Assembly (NCBI GenBank): GCA_947259365.1
Contig: CAMYMC010000037.1
Location: 1 to 52,674 of the forward strand
Length of the DNA: 52,674 nucleotides
Direction of reading: 5' to 3'
Source of the DNA: an uncultured Acidimicrobiaceae bacterium
Lineage (GTDB): Bacteria; Actinomycetota; Acidimicrobiia; Spongiisociales; UBA5794
A program made the position numbers and the translations under genes. The notes beneath the pieces were generated by a model, which saw nothing but the letters and a program-made list of their open reading frames with translations, searched no databases and was not told the DNA's origin. This document shows, in pieces, positions 16,688-23,955 of the stretch. Positions within the stretch are counted from its first letter, which is position 1. Each line of letters opens with the position of its first letter.

Positions 16688-17770
16688 TCATTCCGGCCGT
16701 GCCCCGCCCCCGTCGAGCGCTGCCCGCTGCGCCGCCCGGCTGTTATCGAGGACGAGCGACATGAGGGCCTCGACGTAGTCGGGATCGACGCCGTGAGCTT
16801 CGGCGTCCGCTCGGGCCTCGGCCACCAGTTCGGCCTCCCGGAGAGGGCTGTGCAGCGGGATGCCTCGCGCCACCTTGATGCGGGCGATATCGATCGAGCT
16901 GCGCAGTCGCTCGGCGACGAGCCGGACGAGCTGCCGGTCGATGCGGTCGATCTCGTCGCGCAGCGAGGGGATGCCGAGCGCGTGCATGAGACCGGCGAAC
17001 CCGGTGAGATCGAGCTGGTTGCCGTTGCCGGCGCGAGCGCCGCCCGGATCCGGATGCACGGAGACGATGAGCCCGTCCGCGCCGGCGCTGCGGCCGGCGA
17101 GCGCCAGCGGCCGGAGGATGTCCGGTGCTCCGTTGACCGGGGCGGGGTCGATGACCACGGGGAGGTGGGAGAGACGCTGGACGACGGGGACGGCCGTGAT
17201 GTCGAGCGTGTCCGACGTCCGGGGATCGAACGTCCTCGATCCCCGCTCGCAGAGCACGACCCGGTCGTTTCCCTCATTGAGGACGTACTCGGCAGCCATG
17301 AGCCACTCGTCGATCGTCGCCGAAGCGCCGCGGTGGACGAGCACGGGCCTGCCGCTGGCACCGGCCGCCCTGAGGAGGACGAAGTTCTGCATGTTGTCCG
17401 GGCCGACCTCGAGGACGTCGATGTGGTCGGCAATGACGTCGACATGGCCGGGTTCGAGCACCTCGGTCATCGTCGGCAGGCCGGCCTCGTGCCCTGCCTT
17501 CTCCAGCATCCACAAGCCGTCTTCGCCGAGGCCCTTGAACGCATAGGGCGATTGCTCGGCCCGGAACGTGCCGGCGCGCAGCACCGAAGCCCCCGCCTCT
17601 GCCGCGGCCGCGCCCACCGTGAGGATCTGCTCCTCGCTCTCGACGGCCACCGGTCCGGCGATGACGGGGTATGAGCCGTCCCCGAAGCGAACATCGACGA
17701 CGTCGACGATGGTCGTTTCGACGTCGGGACGGCGGCTGCTCTTGAGTACTGGCTCTGGTCCGGTGGTCAT
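16688..17770 (-). CDS. DAHP-synthase-like / chorismate mutase fusion with degenerate synthase site
   Basis: Fusion of 360 aa: an N-terminal class I DAHP synthase/KDO8P synthase-type barrel (about 30-275) and a C-terminal AroQ chorismate mutase (about 278-355). The barrel aligns with the aroF product in this window (35.2 kb) but lacks its key residues: GPCAVE is GPVAVES (metal Cys lost), KPRTSP is RAEQSP, GTRN is GPDN, LLKRG is LVHRG, DPSHSGG is DPAPVNG (metal His lost), HPEPEN is HPDPGG and VDGAQ is GNGNQ. The mutase looks intact: DEIDRIDRQL, ERLRSS, IKVARG, PLREAEL and SRAAQ. Expected activity is chorismate to prephenate, with the barrel as scaffold or effector-binding domain (inference). 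It starts at ATG 17770 after AAGGAG, downstream of a leader peptide and terminator. Confidence 0.85.
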   Translation of the reverse strand: MTTGPEPVLKSSRRPDVETTIVDVVDVRFGDGSYPVIAGPVAVESEEQILTVGAAAAEAGASVLRAGTFRAEQSPYAFKGLGEDGLWMLEKAGHEAGLPTMTEVLEPGHVDVIADHIDVLEVGPDNMQNFVLLRAAGASGRPVLVHRGASATIDEWLMAAEYVLNEGNDRVVLCERGSRTFDPRTSDTLDITAVPVVQRLSHLPVVIDPAPVNGAPDILRPLALAGRSAGADGLIVSVHPDPGGARAGNGNQLDLTGFAGLMHALGIPSLRDEIDRIDRQLVRLVAERLRSSIDIARIKVARGIPLHSPLREAELVAEARADAEAHGVDPDYVEALMSLVLDNSRAAQRAALDGGGARPE

Positions 17771-17801
17771 CTGCTGCTCCTTCCGCACGACGGCCCCGGA
17801 C

Positions 17802-17835
17802 GAAAAAGAGCCCGAAGCCGTTGCCGGCCTCGGGC
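17802..17835 (-). terminator. Intrinsic terminator inside the aromatic-gene leader (attenuator)
   Basis: On the minus strand a 10-bp stem (17835-17826 with 17819-17810, one G-U pair) with 6-base loop GGCAAC is followed by TCTTTTTCG. It lies between the leader-peptide stop and the structural gene's SD, so it can stop transcription before the mutase gene is reached. It is one of very few T-tract terminators in the window. Confidence 0.85.
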
Positions 17836-17858
17836 GGTGGGGTCTCTGTCAGCGACGG

Positions 17859-17930
17859 CTAGCGCGCGCCCTCCACCCGGGCCGACGGCCCGGTAAAGAG
17901 GAAATACGCGTAGCGACGCCACTCGTTCAT
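17859..17930 (-). CDS. Leader peptide rich in aromatic codons
   Basis: Short ORF of 23 aa beginning MNEWRRYAYFLF. Five of residues 4-12 are Trp, Tyr, Tyr, Phe and Phe (codons at 17921-17895), so a ribosome short of charged aromatic tRNAs would pause here. Directly after the Phe codons is a 7-bp hairpin (17893-17887 with 17883-17877), then the TAG stop and, 23 bases on, the intrinsic terminator. This is the arrangement of ribosome-mediated attenuators (trp, pheA and similar leaders). The ATG follows a TACATT -10 box by 9 bases with no SD, so the leader itself is probably translated from a leaderless transcript. Its product has no expected independent function. Confidence 0.75.
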   Translation of the reverse strand: MNEWRRYAYFLFTGPSARVEGAR

Positions 17931-17939
17931 GATCGAGCC

Positions 17940-17968
17940 AATGTACCGCCGGCGGCGGTCGTGCGCAA
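17940..17968 (-). promoter_or_regulatory. Promoter of the attenuated aromatic gene
   Basis: Minus-strand -35 TTGCGC (17968-17963), 17-base spacer and -10 TACATT (17945-17940). The expected start of transcription is within a few bases of the leader-peptide ATG at 17930. The spacing is optimal for a housekeeping sigma factor. Confidence 0.7.
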
Positions 17969-17975
17969 TAGCGGA

Positions 17976-18488
17976 TCACATTCCGTCGGGACCGCGGCGG
18001 CGGACTTCCTCGACGTGGGTCAGGGCGGCGCGGAGCTCCTCGAGCCACTCGTCGAGGTTGCGTTCGACCATCCGGACGCACCACGACAGGGCGTCGCTCC
18101 TGCTCCTCGCCACGCCCCCGTCGACGAGCGTGTCGAGCACGAGGCGCTGAGAGAGACGGAGGCGCGTCATCGCGGGGACGGTGAGGTGGGTGAACAGCAA
18201 CCCCGTGTCGCCGCGGCGCGCGCCCCAGGCCACGCGTCGGCCGAAGGTCGCCTCCGCCTCGGCTGCGATGGCCATGCGGGCCTCGCGGGTCGATTCGCGG
18301 TGGTCGCCGATCGAGTCCCGCTCCGCCTCGGGTGACCCGTCCTCCGGCAGCCGTCCGACGACGAGGATCTCGACGTCGTCGAACGTGATCTCGACCGGCT
18401 CCACGAACCATTCGGCGGGGATGCGCTCGGAAAAGAAGGCCTCTGCCTGGTGGGCATCGAGTGGGGGCGGTCTCCGTCGTCCTTGCAC
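17976..18488 (-). CDS. Conserved-looking hypothetical protein
   Basis: Protein of 170 aa that I do not recognise. The N-terminal half is acidic and beta-like (EWFVEPVEITFDDVEILVVGRLPED). The middle has a helix rich in Ala/Arg (TREARMAIAAEAEATFGRRVAWG). The C-terminal third (LSQRLVLDTLVDGGVARSRSDALSWCVRMVERN) resembles the helical part of ribbon-helix-helix or antitoxin-like DNA-binding proteins, but this is only a resemblance. No signal or membrane segment is seen. It starts with GTG 18488, 7 bases after a TAATCT box, leaderless. The promoter is near consensus and overlaps an 8-base tandem repeat, which could be an autoregulatory operator. Its stop lies just upstream of the attenuated aromatic gene's promoter. 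Confidence 0.7.
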   Translation of the reverse strand: MQGRRRPPPLDAHQAEAFFSERIPAEWFVEPVEITFDDVEILVVGRLPEDGSPEAERDSIGDHRESTREARMAIAAEAEATFGRRVAWGARRGDTGLLFTHLTVPAMTRLRLSQRLVLDTLVDGGVARSRSDALSWCVRMVERNLDEWLEELRAALTHVEEVRRRGPDGM

Positions 18489-18523
18489 GATTACAAGATT
18501 ACAACCGAGAAGCGAACCGTCAA
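18489..18523 (-). promoter_or_regulatory. Near-consensus promoter overlapping a tandem 8-base repeat
   Basis: Minus strand: -35 TTGACG (18523-18518), 16-base spacer, -10 TAATCT (18501-18496). The -10 and start region consists of two head-to-tail copies of TTGTAATC (18504-18489), and the GTG start follows immediately. The stretch is clearly more AT-rich than its surroundings. Confidence 0.65.
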
Positions 18524-18536
18524 CGCCGTGCGATGG

Positions 18537-19019
18537 TCAGGGCGTGAGTCGGCGGTACTCACCCTGGGTGTAGATGAGCGGGTCCTCGTCGTCCCCGATC
18601 TCGCCCCCGATCGCCTCGCCGACGAAGATGACGTGGTCGCCGGCCTCGTAGCGCTGGACAACACGGCACTCCAGTGAGGCGAGCGTGCCGGCCAGCAACG
18701 GCAGACCGTGGGGGCCCGGGGCCCACTCCCACCGGTCGAAGCGCTCTCCGGGATCGAGGTAGGCGAAGTCCTCCGACACCTGCTCCTGACCCGACGAGAG
18801 GATGTTGACGGCGAACCGGCCGGACCGGAACACGAGCTTCGTCGCCGGCTTGTCGATGGTGAGGCACACGAGCACCAGCGGCGGCTCGAGCGCGACGGAG
18901 CTGAACGCCGAGACCGTCATACCGCCGATCTCGCCGTCGAGCTCCGTCGTCACCACGGTGACGCCGCTGGCGAACCTGCCCAGGATCGAGCGGAACTCTC
19001 GTGTCGTCAGTTGGCCCAC
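18537..19019 (-). CDS. Flavin reductase-like (FMN-binding) protein
   Basis: Protein of 160 aa of the flavin reductase / HpaC family, which supplies reduced flavin to two-component monooxygenases or binds FMN itself. Seen: FRSILGRFASGVTVVTTELDGEIGGMTVSAFSSVALEPPLVLVCL, the classical N-terminal flavin-binding segment, then FAVNILSSGQEQVSEDFA, LASLECRVVQRYEAGDHVIFVGEA and the closing PLIYTQGEYRRL. GTG 19019 is chosen because GGAGG sits 5 bases upstream; the ATG at 19040 would add 7 residues and would place that SD inside the gene. No monooxygenase is adjacent, so the electron acceptor is unknown. Confidence 0.87.
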   Translation of the reverse strand: MGQLTTREFRSILGRFASGVTVVTTELDGEIGGMTVSAFSSVALEPPLVLVCLTIDKPATKLVFRSGRFAVNILSSGQEQVSEDFAYLDPGERFDRWEWAPGPHGLPLLAGTLASLECRVVQRYEAGDHVIFVGEAIGGEIGDDEDPLIYTQGEYRRLTP

Positions 19020-19066
19020 GCTCACCTCCGGAGTGGGCATGGTACCGATGAGACCGCTGCGCGAGG

Positions 19067-19252
19067 TCACCCCACCGCGCCCCAGGCGGCGACGAGCAGC
19101 CAGGCGAGGCCGGCGACCGGCAGAGCGATCTCCACGAGTCGGCGAGCCCGGGGCGGCGGCGCGTCCGTCAACTCGGCCCTCGCCACCATCACGGCGAAGG
19201 CGACGATGACGGCCGTGGCCGCGACGAGCACCGCGTTGCGGGCGACGTCCAC
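19067..19252 (-). CDS. Small two-helix membrane protein
   Basis: Protein of 61 aa with two hydrophobic stretches (about residues 6-25 and 40-60) joined by a short polar loop containing DAPPPRARR. I do not recognise a family. Evidence that it is real: its GTG start follows a TAGCCT box (19264-19259) by 6 bases, the same leaderless geometry as many genes here, and the hydrophobic pattern is clean. It lies 17 bases downstream of the ctaB stop and just before the flavin reductase gene on the same strand. A role in the terminal-oxidase/heme A membrane context is only a guess from position. Confidence 0.6.
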   Translation of the reverse strand: MDVARNAVLVAATAVIVAFAVMVARAELTDAPPPRARRLVEIALPVAGLAWLLVAAWGAVG

Positions 19253-19269
19253 GTCGTCAGGCTACGGCG

Positions 19270-20178
19270 TCAGGGCACGTAGACGTCGGCCGCCATCGCA
19301 ACGAAGAGCGCGGCGAGGTAGAGATTCGATGCTCCGAAGAAGCCCATCGCCGTCTCCGGCCGCGCTCGGAGGCGAAGCGCCACCAGCCACAGCCCGAGAC
19401 CGAGCACGGTGGCCGCGCCGAGGTACAGCCAGCCGGAGGTCCCTGTGGCAAACAGGAGCACCGAGACCGCGACGAGGATGGCGGTGTACTGCACGATTCG
19501 ACGCAACGTCGCACCCTCGCCGGCGACCACCGGCAGCATGGGGACGCCGGCCGCCTCGTAGTCGGCGCGATAGCGCAGGGCGAGCGCCCAGAAGTGTGGA
19601 GGGGTCCAGAAGAACACGATGGCGAACATGATCCACGGCGCCAGGGCGAGCTCCCCCGTCACCGCGGCCCACCCCACCAGCGCCGGCACCGCCCCCGCCG
19701 CGCCGCCGATGACGATGTTCTGCGGTGTGGAGCGCTTCAGCATCATGGTGTAGACGAAGACGTAGAACACCAGGCCCGCCGTCGCCAGCGCCGCCGCCAG
19801 GAGGTTCGATGTTGCCCAGAGCACCACGAACCCGGCCGCGCCTAGCGCAATGCCGAACCCGAGGGCGCGGCGCACACCGACACGGTCCGTCGGCAAGGGC
19901 CGACGCCGGGTTCGTTGCATCTTCTCGTCGATGTCGCGGTCGAGGACCTGGTTGATCGCGTTGGCGCCTCCCGCCGACAGCGCGCCGCCTCCGAGCGTGG
20001 CGAGCACGAGCGCCGTGCCCGGCCAGCCGGACGCGGCAACGACCATCGCCGGAAGTGTCGTGATGAGGAGCAGCTCGATGATGCGGGGCTTGGTCAGCTC
20101 GACATAGGCGCGAAGGATCCCGGCGAGGCTCTCCGGCGCGGCGCGAGGGTCGGTGATGCGGACCGGGGGATCGCTCAC
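19270..20178 (-). CDS. ctaB: Protoheme IX farnesyltransferase (heme O synthase)
   Basis: Integral membrane UbiA-type prenyltransferase of 302 aa that converts heme B to heme O for cytochrome oxidase. Visible: LTKPRIIELLLITTLPAMVVA, the Asp-rich motif NAINQVLDRDIDEKMQRTRRRPLP (prenyl-diphosphate/Mg binding, about residues 75-98), TMMLKRSTPQNIVIGGAAGAVPALVGWAAVTG and FFWTPPHFWALALRYRADYEAAGVPMLPVV, all hallmarks of CtaB/COX10. The GTG start overlaps the stop codon of ctaA by 4 bases (GTGA), so the two heme A enzymes are co-expressed. Nothing looks altered. Confidence 0.95.
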   Translation of the reverse strand: MSDPPVRITDPRAAPESLAGILRAYVELTKPRIIELLLITTLPAMVVAASGWPGTALVLATLGGGALSAGGANAINQVLDRDIDEKMQRTRRRPLPTDRVGVRRALGFGIALGAAGFVVLWATSNLLAAALATAGLVFYVFVYTMMLKRSTPQNIVIGGAAGAVPALVGWAAVTGELALAPWIMFAIVFFWTPPHFWALALRYRADYEAAGVPMLPVVAGEGATLRRIVQYTAILVAVSVLLFATGTSGWLYLGAATVLGLGLWLVALRLRARPETAMGFFGASNLYLAALFVAMAADVYVP

Positions 20179-21134
20179 GGGAGGGTCTCCCTCGCCGGAA
20201 CCGGCGACGAGACCGGTGTGGTGCGCCCGAGCACCCGGGTCGATGCCAGCACGAACGCGATCCAGATCACGTCGGCGCCGAGGAGATGGAGGACCTGAAT
20301 CTCGACGGGAGTCGCCATGACGACGTTGGCCAGCCCGATGCCGAACTGGAGGACCACGGTGCCGACGACGACGGCGGCGGGGCCGCGGGCTGTGCGACCC
20401 GGATCGAAGTCGGGGTGGCGGACCACGCGGATCGCAACGATCCCCCCGACCACGGCAAGGGCGGGGTGGAGGACGCGGAGCCTGACGGGGACGGGGGCGG
20501 CCGGCCCGAACTCGTCGCTCAGCCCGTCGAGGAACGTGCCCGCCGGATACAGCGTGTCGGCGAGCGCGTTGAGACCCCCACTGACCGCGACGACGAGGAG
20601 CACGAATGTCCCGGCGACGACGAGCCGGTCGCGACTGCGGCGAGGCCGGAACCGGGGGACGGCGCCACCCGAGGCCAGGTGCGCCGTCAGGGTCAGGGCA
20701 CCAAGGAGGAGGAACGTGTTGACGAGGTGAGCTCCCACCATGACGAACCGGCCGGCGGAGGCGTCGTCGTCCACCCAGCCAAAGAGGACGAGCACCGCCC
20801 CGATGACGATCTCGCCGACGAAGAACGCCGCAGCCCATCCCAGCGCGGACCGGACGGGGTCGCCGCGCCGAGTCTCCCGGAGGACCCGCACGGCGAGGGC
20901 GACGAGGACGACGGCGAGGGCTGCGGTCATGGCGCGGTGGGAGAACTCGATGGCCGTCTCGGAGGCGCCGCCGAGCGGAAGGATCGAGCCCTCGCAGTGG
21001 GGCCAGCTGCTGCCGCAGCCGGCACCGGAGCCCGTGGCGCGCACGACCGATCCTCCGAGAACCACGGCGACGGTGAGCCACACCGCGGCCCAGGCGAGCG
21101 CCCCGTGTCGACGATCGGGTACGGGTGCCTCCAC
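20175..21134 (-). CDS. ctaA: Heme A synthase (COX15/CtaA family)
   Basis: Membrane enzyme of 319 aa that oxidises the C8 methyl of heme O to formyl, giving heme A. Visible: VVLGGSVVRATGSGAGCGSSWPHCEGSI, containing the Cys pair (CGSSWPHC) of the first extracytoplasmic loop; EFSHRAMTA with a heme-ligand His; VGAHLVNTFLLLGALTL; LRVLHPALAVVGG; and QVLHLLGADVIWIAFVLAS near the C-terminus with another His. About eight membrane helices. The start is GTG 21134, 7 bases after a TAGCCT box (21147-21142), leaderless; longer in-frame starts run past this promoter. It is followed by ctaB with a 4-base overlap. No oxidase subunit gene is in the window. Confidence 0.93.
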   Translation of the reverse strand: MEAPVPDRRHGALAWAAVWLTVAVVLGGSVVRATGSGAGCGSSWPHCEGSILPLGGASETAIEFSHRAMTAALAVVLVALAVRVLRETRRGDPVRSALGWAAAFFVGEIVIGAVLVLFGWVDDDASAGRFVMVGAHLVNTFLLLGALTLTAHLASGGAVPRFRPRRSRDRLVVAGTFVLLVVAVSGGLNALADTLYPAGTFLDGLSDEFGPAAPVPVRLRVLHPALAVVGGIVAIRVVRHPDFDPGRTARGPAAVVVGTVVLQFGIGLANVVMATPVEIQVLHLLGADVIWIAFVLASTRVLGRTTPVSSPVPARETLP

Positions 21135-21144
21135 CCGCGGCAGG

Positions 21145-22902
21145 CTACCCCGAGCCGCCGGCCTCCGGGCCGGGCGTTCCGATTCCCGCGGTGTCCTCAC
21201 CGAGCACCGCGGTGATGCGGGCGGCGAAGCCGGCGTCGTCCGCAGGGCGGGCATCGGTGGCGACGTGCTCGTCGAAGAGGAGGCCCGCTGCGGCCAGCAG
21301 CTCACCGCCGAGGGTCTCCGCCTCGGCAGTGCGGGCGGCTTCGGCGAGCAGACCCACCTGGAGGATGCGCACGGCCTTCGTCAGTTCGTCGCGGAAATGC
21401 ATCTCCCCGTGGGCCTCGTCCTCGAGGCACCTGGCGATGCCGGCCTCCAGTGCATTGAGGGCGGCGCCGGCCCGGTCGGTCACGGGGTGACCGTTCGTCT
21501 TGAGCGTCCGTCTGATCCGGTCGAACACGAGGCCGGTCAGGCCGAGCCGGGCGAGATCGCGGCGAACCTGCTCGGCGAGGACGTTGTGGGTGCCCTCCCA
21601 TTGCTCGAACACGATGCTGTCGCGCAGCAACCTGGGCAAGGGCGAGAACGATTCGATGGTGCCGTTGCCGCCGAGCACTTCGATGCCGAGACGCACCACG
21701 CCCGTGGCCGCCTCCGAGACTGCGAGCTTGTTCGCGTTGACGAGGAAGCGGTGAAAAGCGACATCGTCGGCATCGGCCTCCTGCCCGGTGGCGGCCCGGT
21801 CTGCGGCCTCATCGAGCGACGTGAGATGCCACGTGCTGTAGAGCGCGGCGAGCCACTCCGCCTTCATACGGGCGAGCGAGCGTTGCACGAGCGGGAAGCC
21901 GATGATCGGCCTTCCGAACGCCCGGCGGTGAACCGCATAGGTCATCGCCTCGGTGTAGGCCCGCCGCATGATGCCGACGTCTCCGATCGCGTTGAGCCAC
22001 CGGCTCGTGTTCAGCATCGCCGTCACCATGAGCCGGAACCCTCCTTCGAGGGCGAGCGGGTAGCCGACGGCGCCGTCGAAGTCGATCTCGGCCGACGCCA
22101 TCGACCGGGTGCCGAGCTTGTCTTTGAGCCGCCGGATCGAGAAGCCGTTCACCACACCGTCGACGAGGCGCGGCACGAGGAAGCACCCGAGCCCGGAGGT
22201 GCCGGCGGCGGCACCGTCGGGGCGGGCGAGGAGCAGGAAGACGTCGGCGTCGGCCACCGAGCAGAACCACTTCTCACCGGAGATCCGGTAGGTCCCGTCC
22301 CCGGCCGCCACCGCCCGGGCCACGTTGGCTCCGACGTCGCTGCCCCCCTGCACCTCGGTGATGAACTGGGCGCCGCGCAGCGCCCGGGGATACGACCGGG
22401 TCGTGAGACCGGGGAGAAAGCGCTCCGCCAGGTCCGGTGCATCCGATCGCCGCAACGCCCGGATGAGCCCGGTCGTGCAGGTCGCGGCGCACAGATGTCC
22501 CATCTCCCCCTCGTACGCGGCGAGGTAGGCGAGCGTGGCCTGTTCGAACGAATAGCCGGCGACCGCGGCGTTGGCGACGACGCCGGCTTCCCAGAGCGCG
22601 GCACCGGCCTCGTGATATGCGGCATCGAAGTCGATGTGCTCCACCCTGCGGCCGCTCCCGTCCCATGACTCGAGCACGGGGTCTCGGCGCTCGTACGTCG
22701 CGACGAGCGGCGCGACGACCCGGGGCACACGCCGGCCGAATTCCGCAGCGTTTACCTCGAGATCGGCCAGGCGGGTACCGGAGAGCGATCGGCGGTTGAG
22801 TTCCCTGAGGTGCGAATCCGCGGCGTAGAGATCGTCGGGAAGTGCGCCACGCCATGCGTCGAGCGCGTCCCGCGCCGTCTCTGCTGGGCTCGTCTCGGTC
22901 AT
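21145..22902 (-). CDS. AidB-like acyl-CoA dehydrogenase family flavoprotein
   Basis: Protein of 585 aa in the acyl-CoA dehydrogenase superfamily, closest in layout to AidB-type members: a long N-terminal helical region, then GAQFITEVQGGSDVGANVARA, ISGEKWFCSVADADVFLLLARPDG, GLGCFLVPRLVDG with IRRLKDKLGTRSMASAEIDFDGAVGYPL, and the C-terminal VLGGNGTIESFSPLPRLLRDSIVFEQWEGTHNVL, where WEGT marks the flavin-binding end. AidB of E. coli is linked to alkylation defence; other members oxidise acyl-CoAs, so the substrate is open. ATG 22902 follows GGAGGTGGCTGCCG, a good SD. It ends 10 bases upstream of the ctaA start, but ctaA has its own promoter. Confidence 0.88.
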   Translation of the reverse strand: MTETSPAETARDALDAWRGALPDDLYAADSHLRELNRRSLSGTRLADLEVNAAEFGRRVPRVVAPLVATYERRDPVLESWDGSGRRVEHIDFDAAYHEAGAALWEAGVVANAAVAGYSFEQATLAYLAAYEGEMGHLCAATCTTGLIRALRRSDAPDLAERFLPGLTTRSYPRALRGAQFITEVQGGSDVGANVARAVAAGDGTYRISGEKWFCSVADADVFLLLARPDGAAAGTSGLGCFLVPRLVDGVVNGFSIRRLKDKLGTRSMASAEIDFDGAVGYPLALEGGFRLMVTAMLNTSRWLNAIGDVGIMRRAYTEAMTYAVHRRAFGRPIIGFPLVQRSLARMKAEWLAALYSTWHLTSLDEAADRAATGQEADADDVAFHRFLVNANKLAVSEAATGVVRLGIEVLGGNGTIESFSPLPRLLRDSIVFEQWEGTHNVLAEQVRRDLARLGLTGLVFDRIRRTLKTNGHPVTDRAGAALNALEAGIARCLEDEAHGEMHFRDELTKAVRILQVGLLAEAARTAEAETLGGELLAAAGLLFDEHVATDARPADDAGFAARITAVLGEDTAGIGTPGPEAGGSG

Positions 22903-23024
22903 CGGCAGCCACCTCCACCGCCCGCTGCGGTCATTGTCGCACGCGGCCGCCCGGCCGGCCGGGTCGTCGCCGAACCTGCGCCCGTGACATAGAGTTGGCA
23001 CGAGGCCATCCGTCGGGAGTCGAG

Positions 23025-23144
23025 ATGAAGAAGCTGCTCGTGGTCGTCCTCGTCGTCGCCGCCGGCGTCGCCGTTGCCTGTGCCGTCGCCGGGCGGCCTA
23101 CCGGTTACCGCACGCACCGCCACGACCACCCCCACCGCCACTGA
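23025..23144 (+). CDS. Possible small membrane protein with His-rich tail
   Basis: ORF of 39 aa: basic MKK, a strongly hydrophobic stretch (about residues 4-24) and a tail with many His and Arg (GYRTHRHDHPHRH). GGGAG lies 7 bases before the ATG. It ends 7 bases before the alpha/beta hydrolase start, so the two may be co-translated. The hydrophobic helix and SD support it; the short length makes it uncertain. The His-rich tail could bind metal, which is inference only. Confidence 0.4.
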   Translation: MKKLLVVVLVVAAGVAVACAVAGRPTGYRTHRHDHPHRH

Positions 23145-23151
23145 CACCGGC

Positions 23152-23943
23152 ATGACCGGGGCGGTCACATCGGTCCTCCCCGTCCCCGGTGGCGTCATCG
23201 GTACGACGTCGTGGGGGGACCGGCGTACCGGCGTTCTCGCGTTCCACGGCTTCACCCTGCGCGGCACCATGTTCCGGGCGCTGGCGGGCGTGCCGGCGCT
23301 GCTCGCCGCCGATCTCCCCGGACACGGCACCTCGCGCCTCGACCCGCTCACGATGCCGGCGACCGTGACTGCGCTCGCCCGTGTCGTCGAGGAGAAGGGC
23401 CCGTTCGAGCTCGTCCTCGGCTATTCCATGGGCGGCCGAGTGGCGCTGCACCTCGCCCTGCAGCACCCCGACCTCGTCTCCTGCCTGCTCCTCGTCTCGA
23501 CGGGTCTCGGCATCGAGCACGCCGCGGCGCGCCGGTCCCGTCGCATCGCCGACGAGGGCCTGGCCGCCACCGCCGTCGAGCTCGGGATCGAGCGGTTCGT
23601 CGACGAGTGGATCGACCACCCCGTCGCCGGGACCTCGCGAGTGCCGGAGCCGATTCGCGCTGCCGACCGGGCCATCCGGCTGACGAACGAGGCATCCGGG
23701 CTGGCGGCAGCGCTCGCCGGGCTCGGTCCGGGAGCCCACGAGCCGCTCCACGACCGGCTCACCGAGATCGCCGTGCCGACGACGTGGATGGCCGGCGCGG
23801 CCGACGCCGCATACACCTCCGTCGCCGAAGAGGCCGCCAGACGGTCCGGCGGAGAGCTCGTCGTCGTTCCCGATGCCGGGCACAACCTCGTCCTCGAGCG
23901 CCCAGATGCCGTGCGGGCGGTGATGACCCGGCTCGTCAGTTGA
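23152..23943 (+). CDS. Alpha/beta hydrolase, MenH-like
   Basis: Soluble hydrolase-fold protein of 263 aa. Seen: the oxyanion strand and loop VLAFHGFTLRGTMFRAL, ADLPGHGTS, the nucleophile elbow GYSMGGR (Ser about residue 93), an acid region around TWMAGAADAAYTSVAEEAA, and the catalytic His in PDAGHNLVLERPD near the C-terminus. The overall pattern resembles MenH (SHCHC synthase of menaquinone synthesis) and related hydrolases; no other men gene is nearby, so the substrate is not assigned. The ATG at 23152 has no strong SD and follows the small ORF at 23025 closely. It converges on a second hydrolase gene, with 12 bases between the stops. Confidence 0.8.
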   Translation: MTGAVTSVLPVPGGVIGTTSWGDRRTGVLAFHGFTLRGTMFRALAGVPALLAADLPGHGTSRLDPLTMPATVTALARVVEEKGPFELVLGYSMGGRVALHLALQHPDLVSCLLLVSTGLGIEHAAARRSRRIADEGLAATAVELGIERFVDEWIDHPVAGTSRVPEPIRAADRAIRLTNEASGLAAALAGLGPGAHEPLHDRLTEIAVPTTWMAGAADAAYTSVAEEAARRSGGELVVVPDAGHNLVLERPDAVRAVMTRLVS

Positions 23944-23955
23944 TCGGGGATCAGG

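Noticed and set aside
16063..17445. A single long gene fusing Tag with upstream sequence
   Set aside because: The upstream part of that frame is the shadow of the DAHPS-like gene; the Tag family N-terminus begins at about 16638.
17767..18411. A 214-codon minus-strand frame covering the attenuator
   Set aside because: It crosses the leader peptide, terminator and promoter in another frame and has no family motif; the short leader ORF with its stop and terminator is the better reading.
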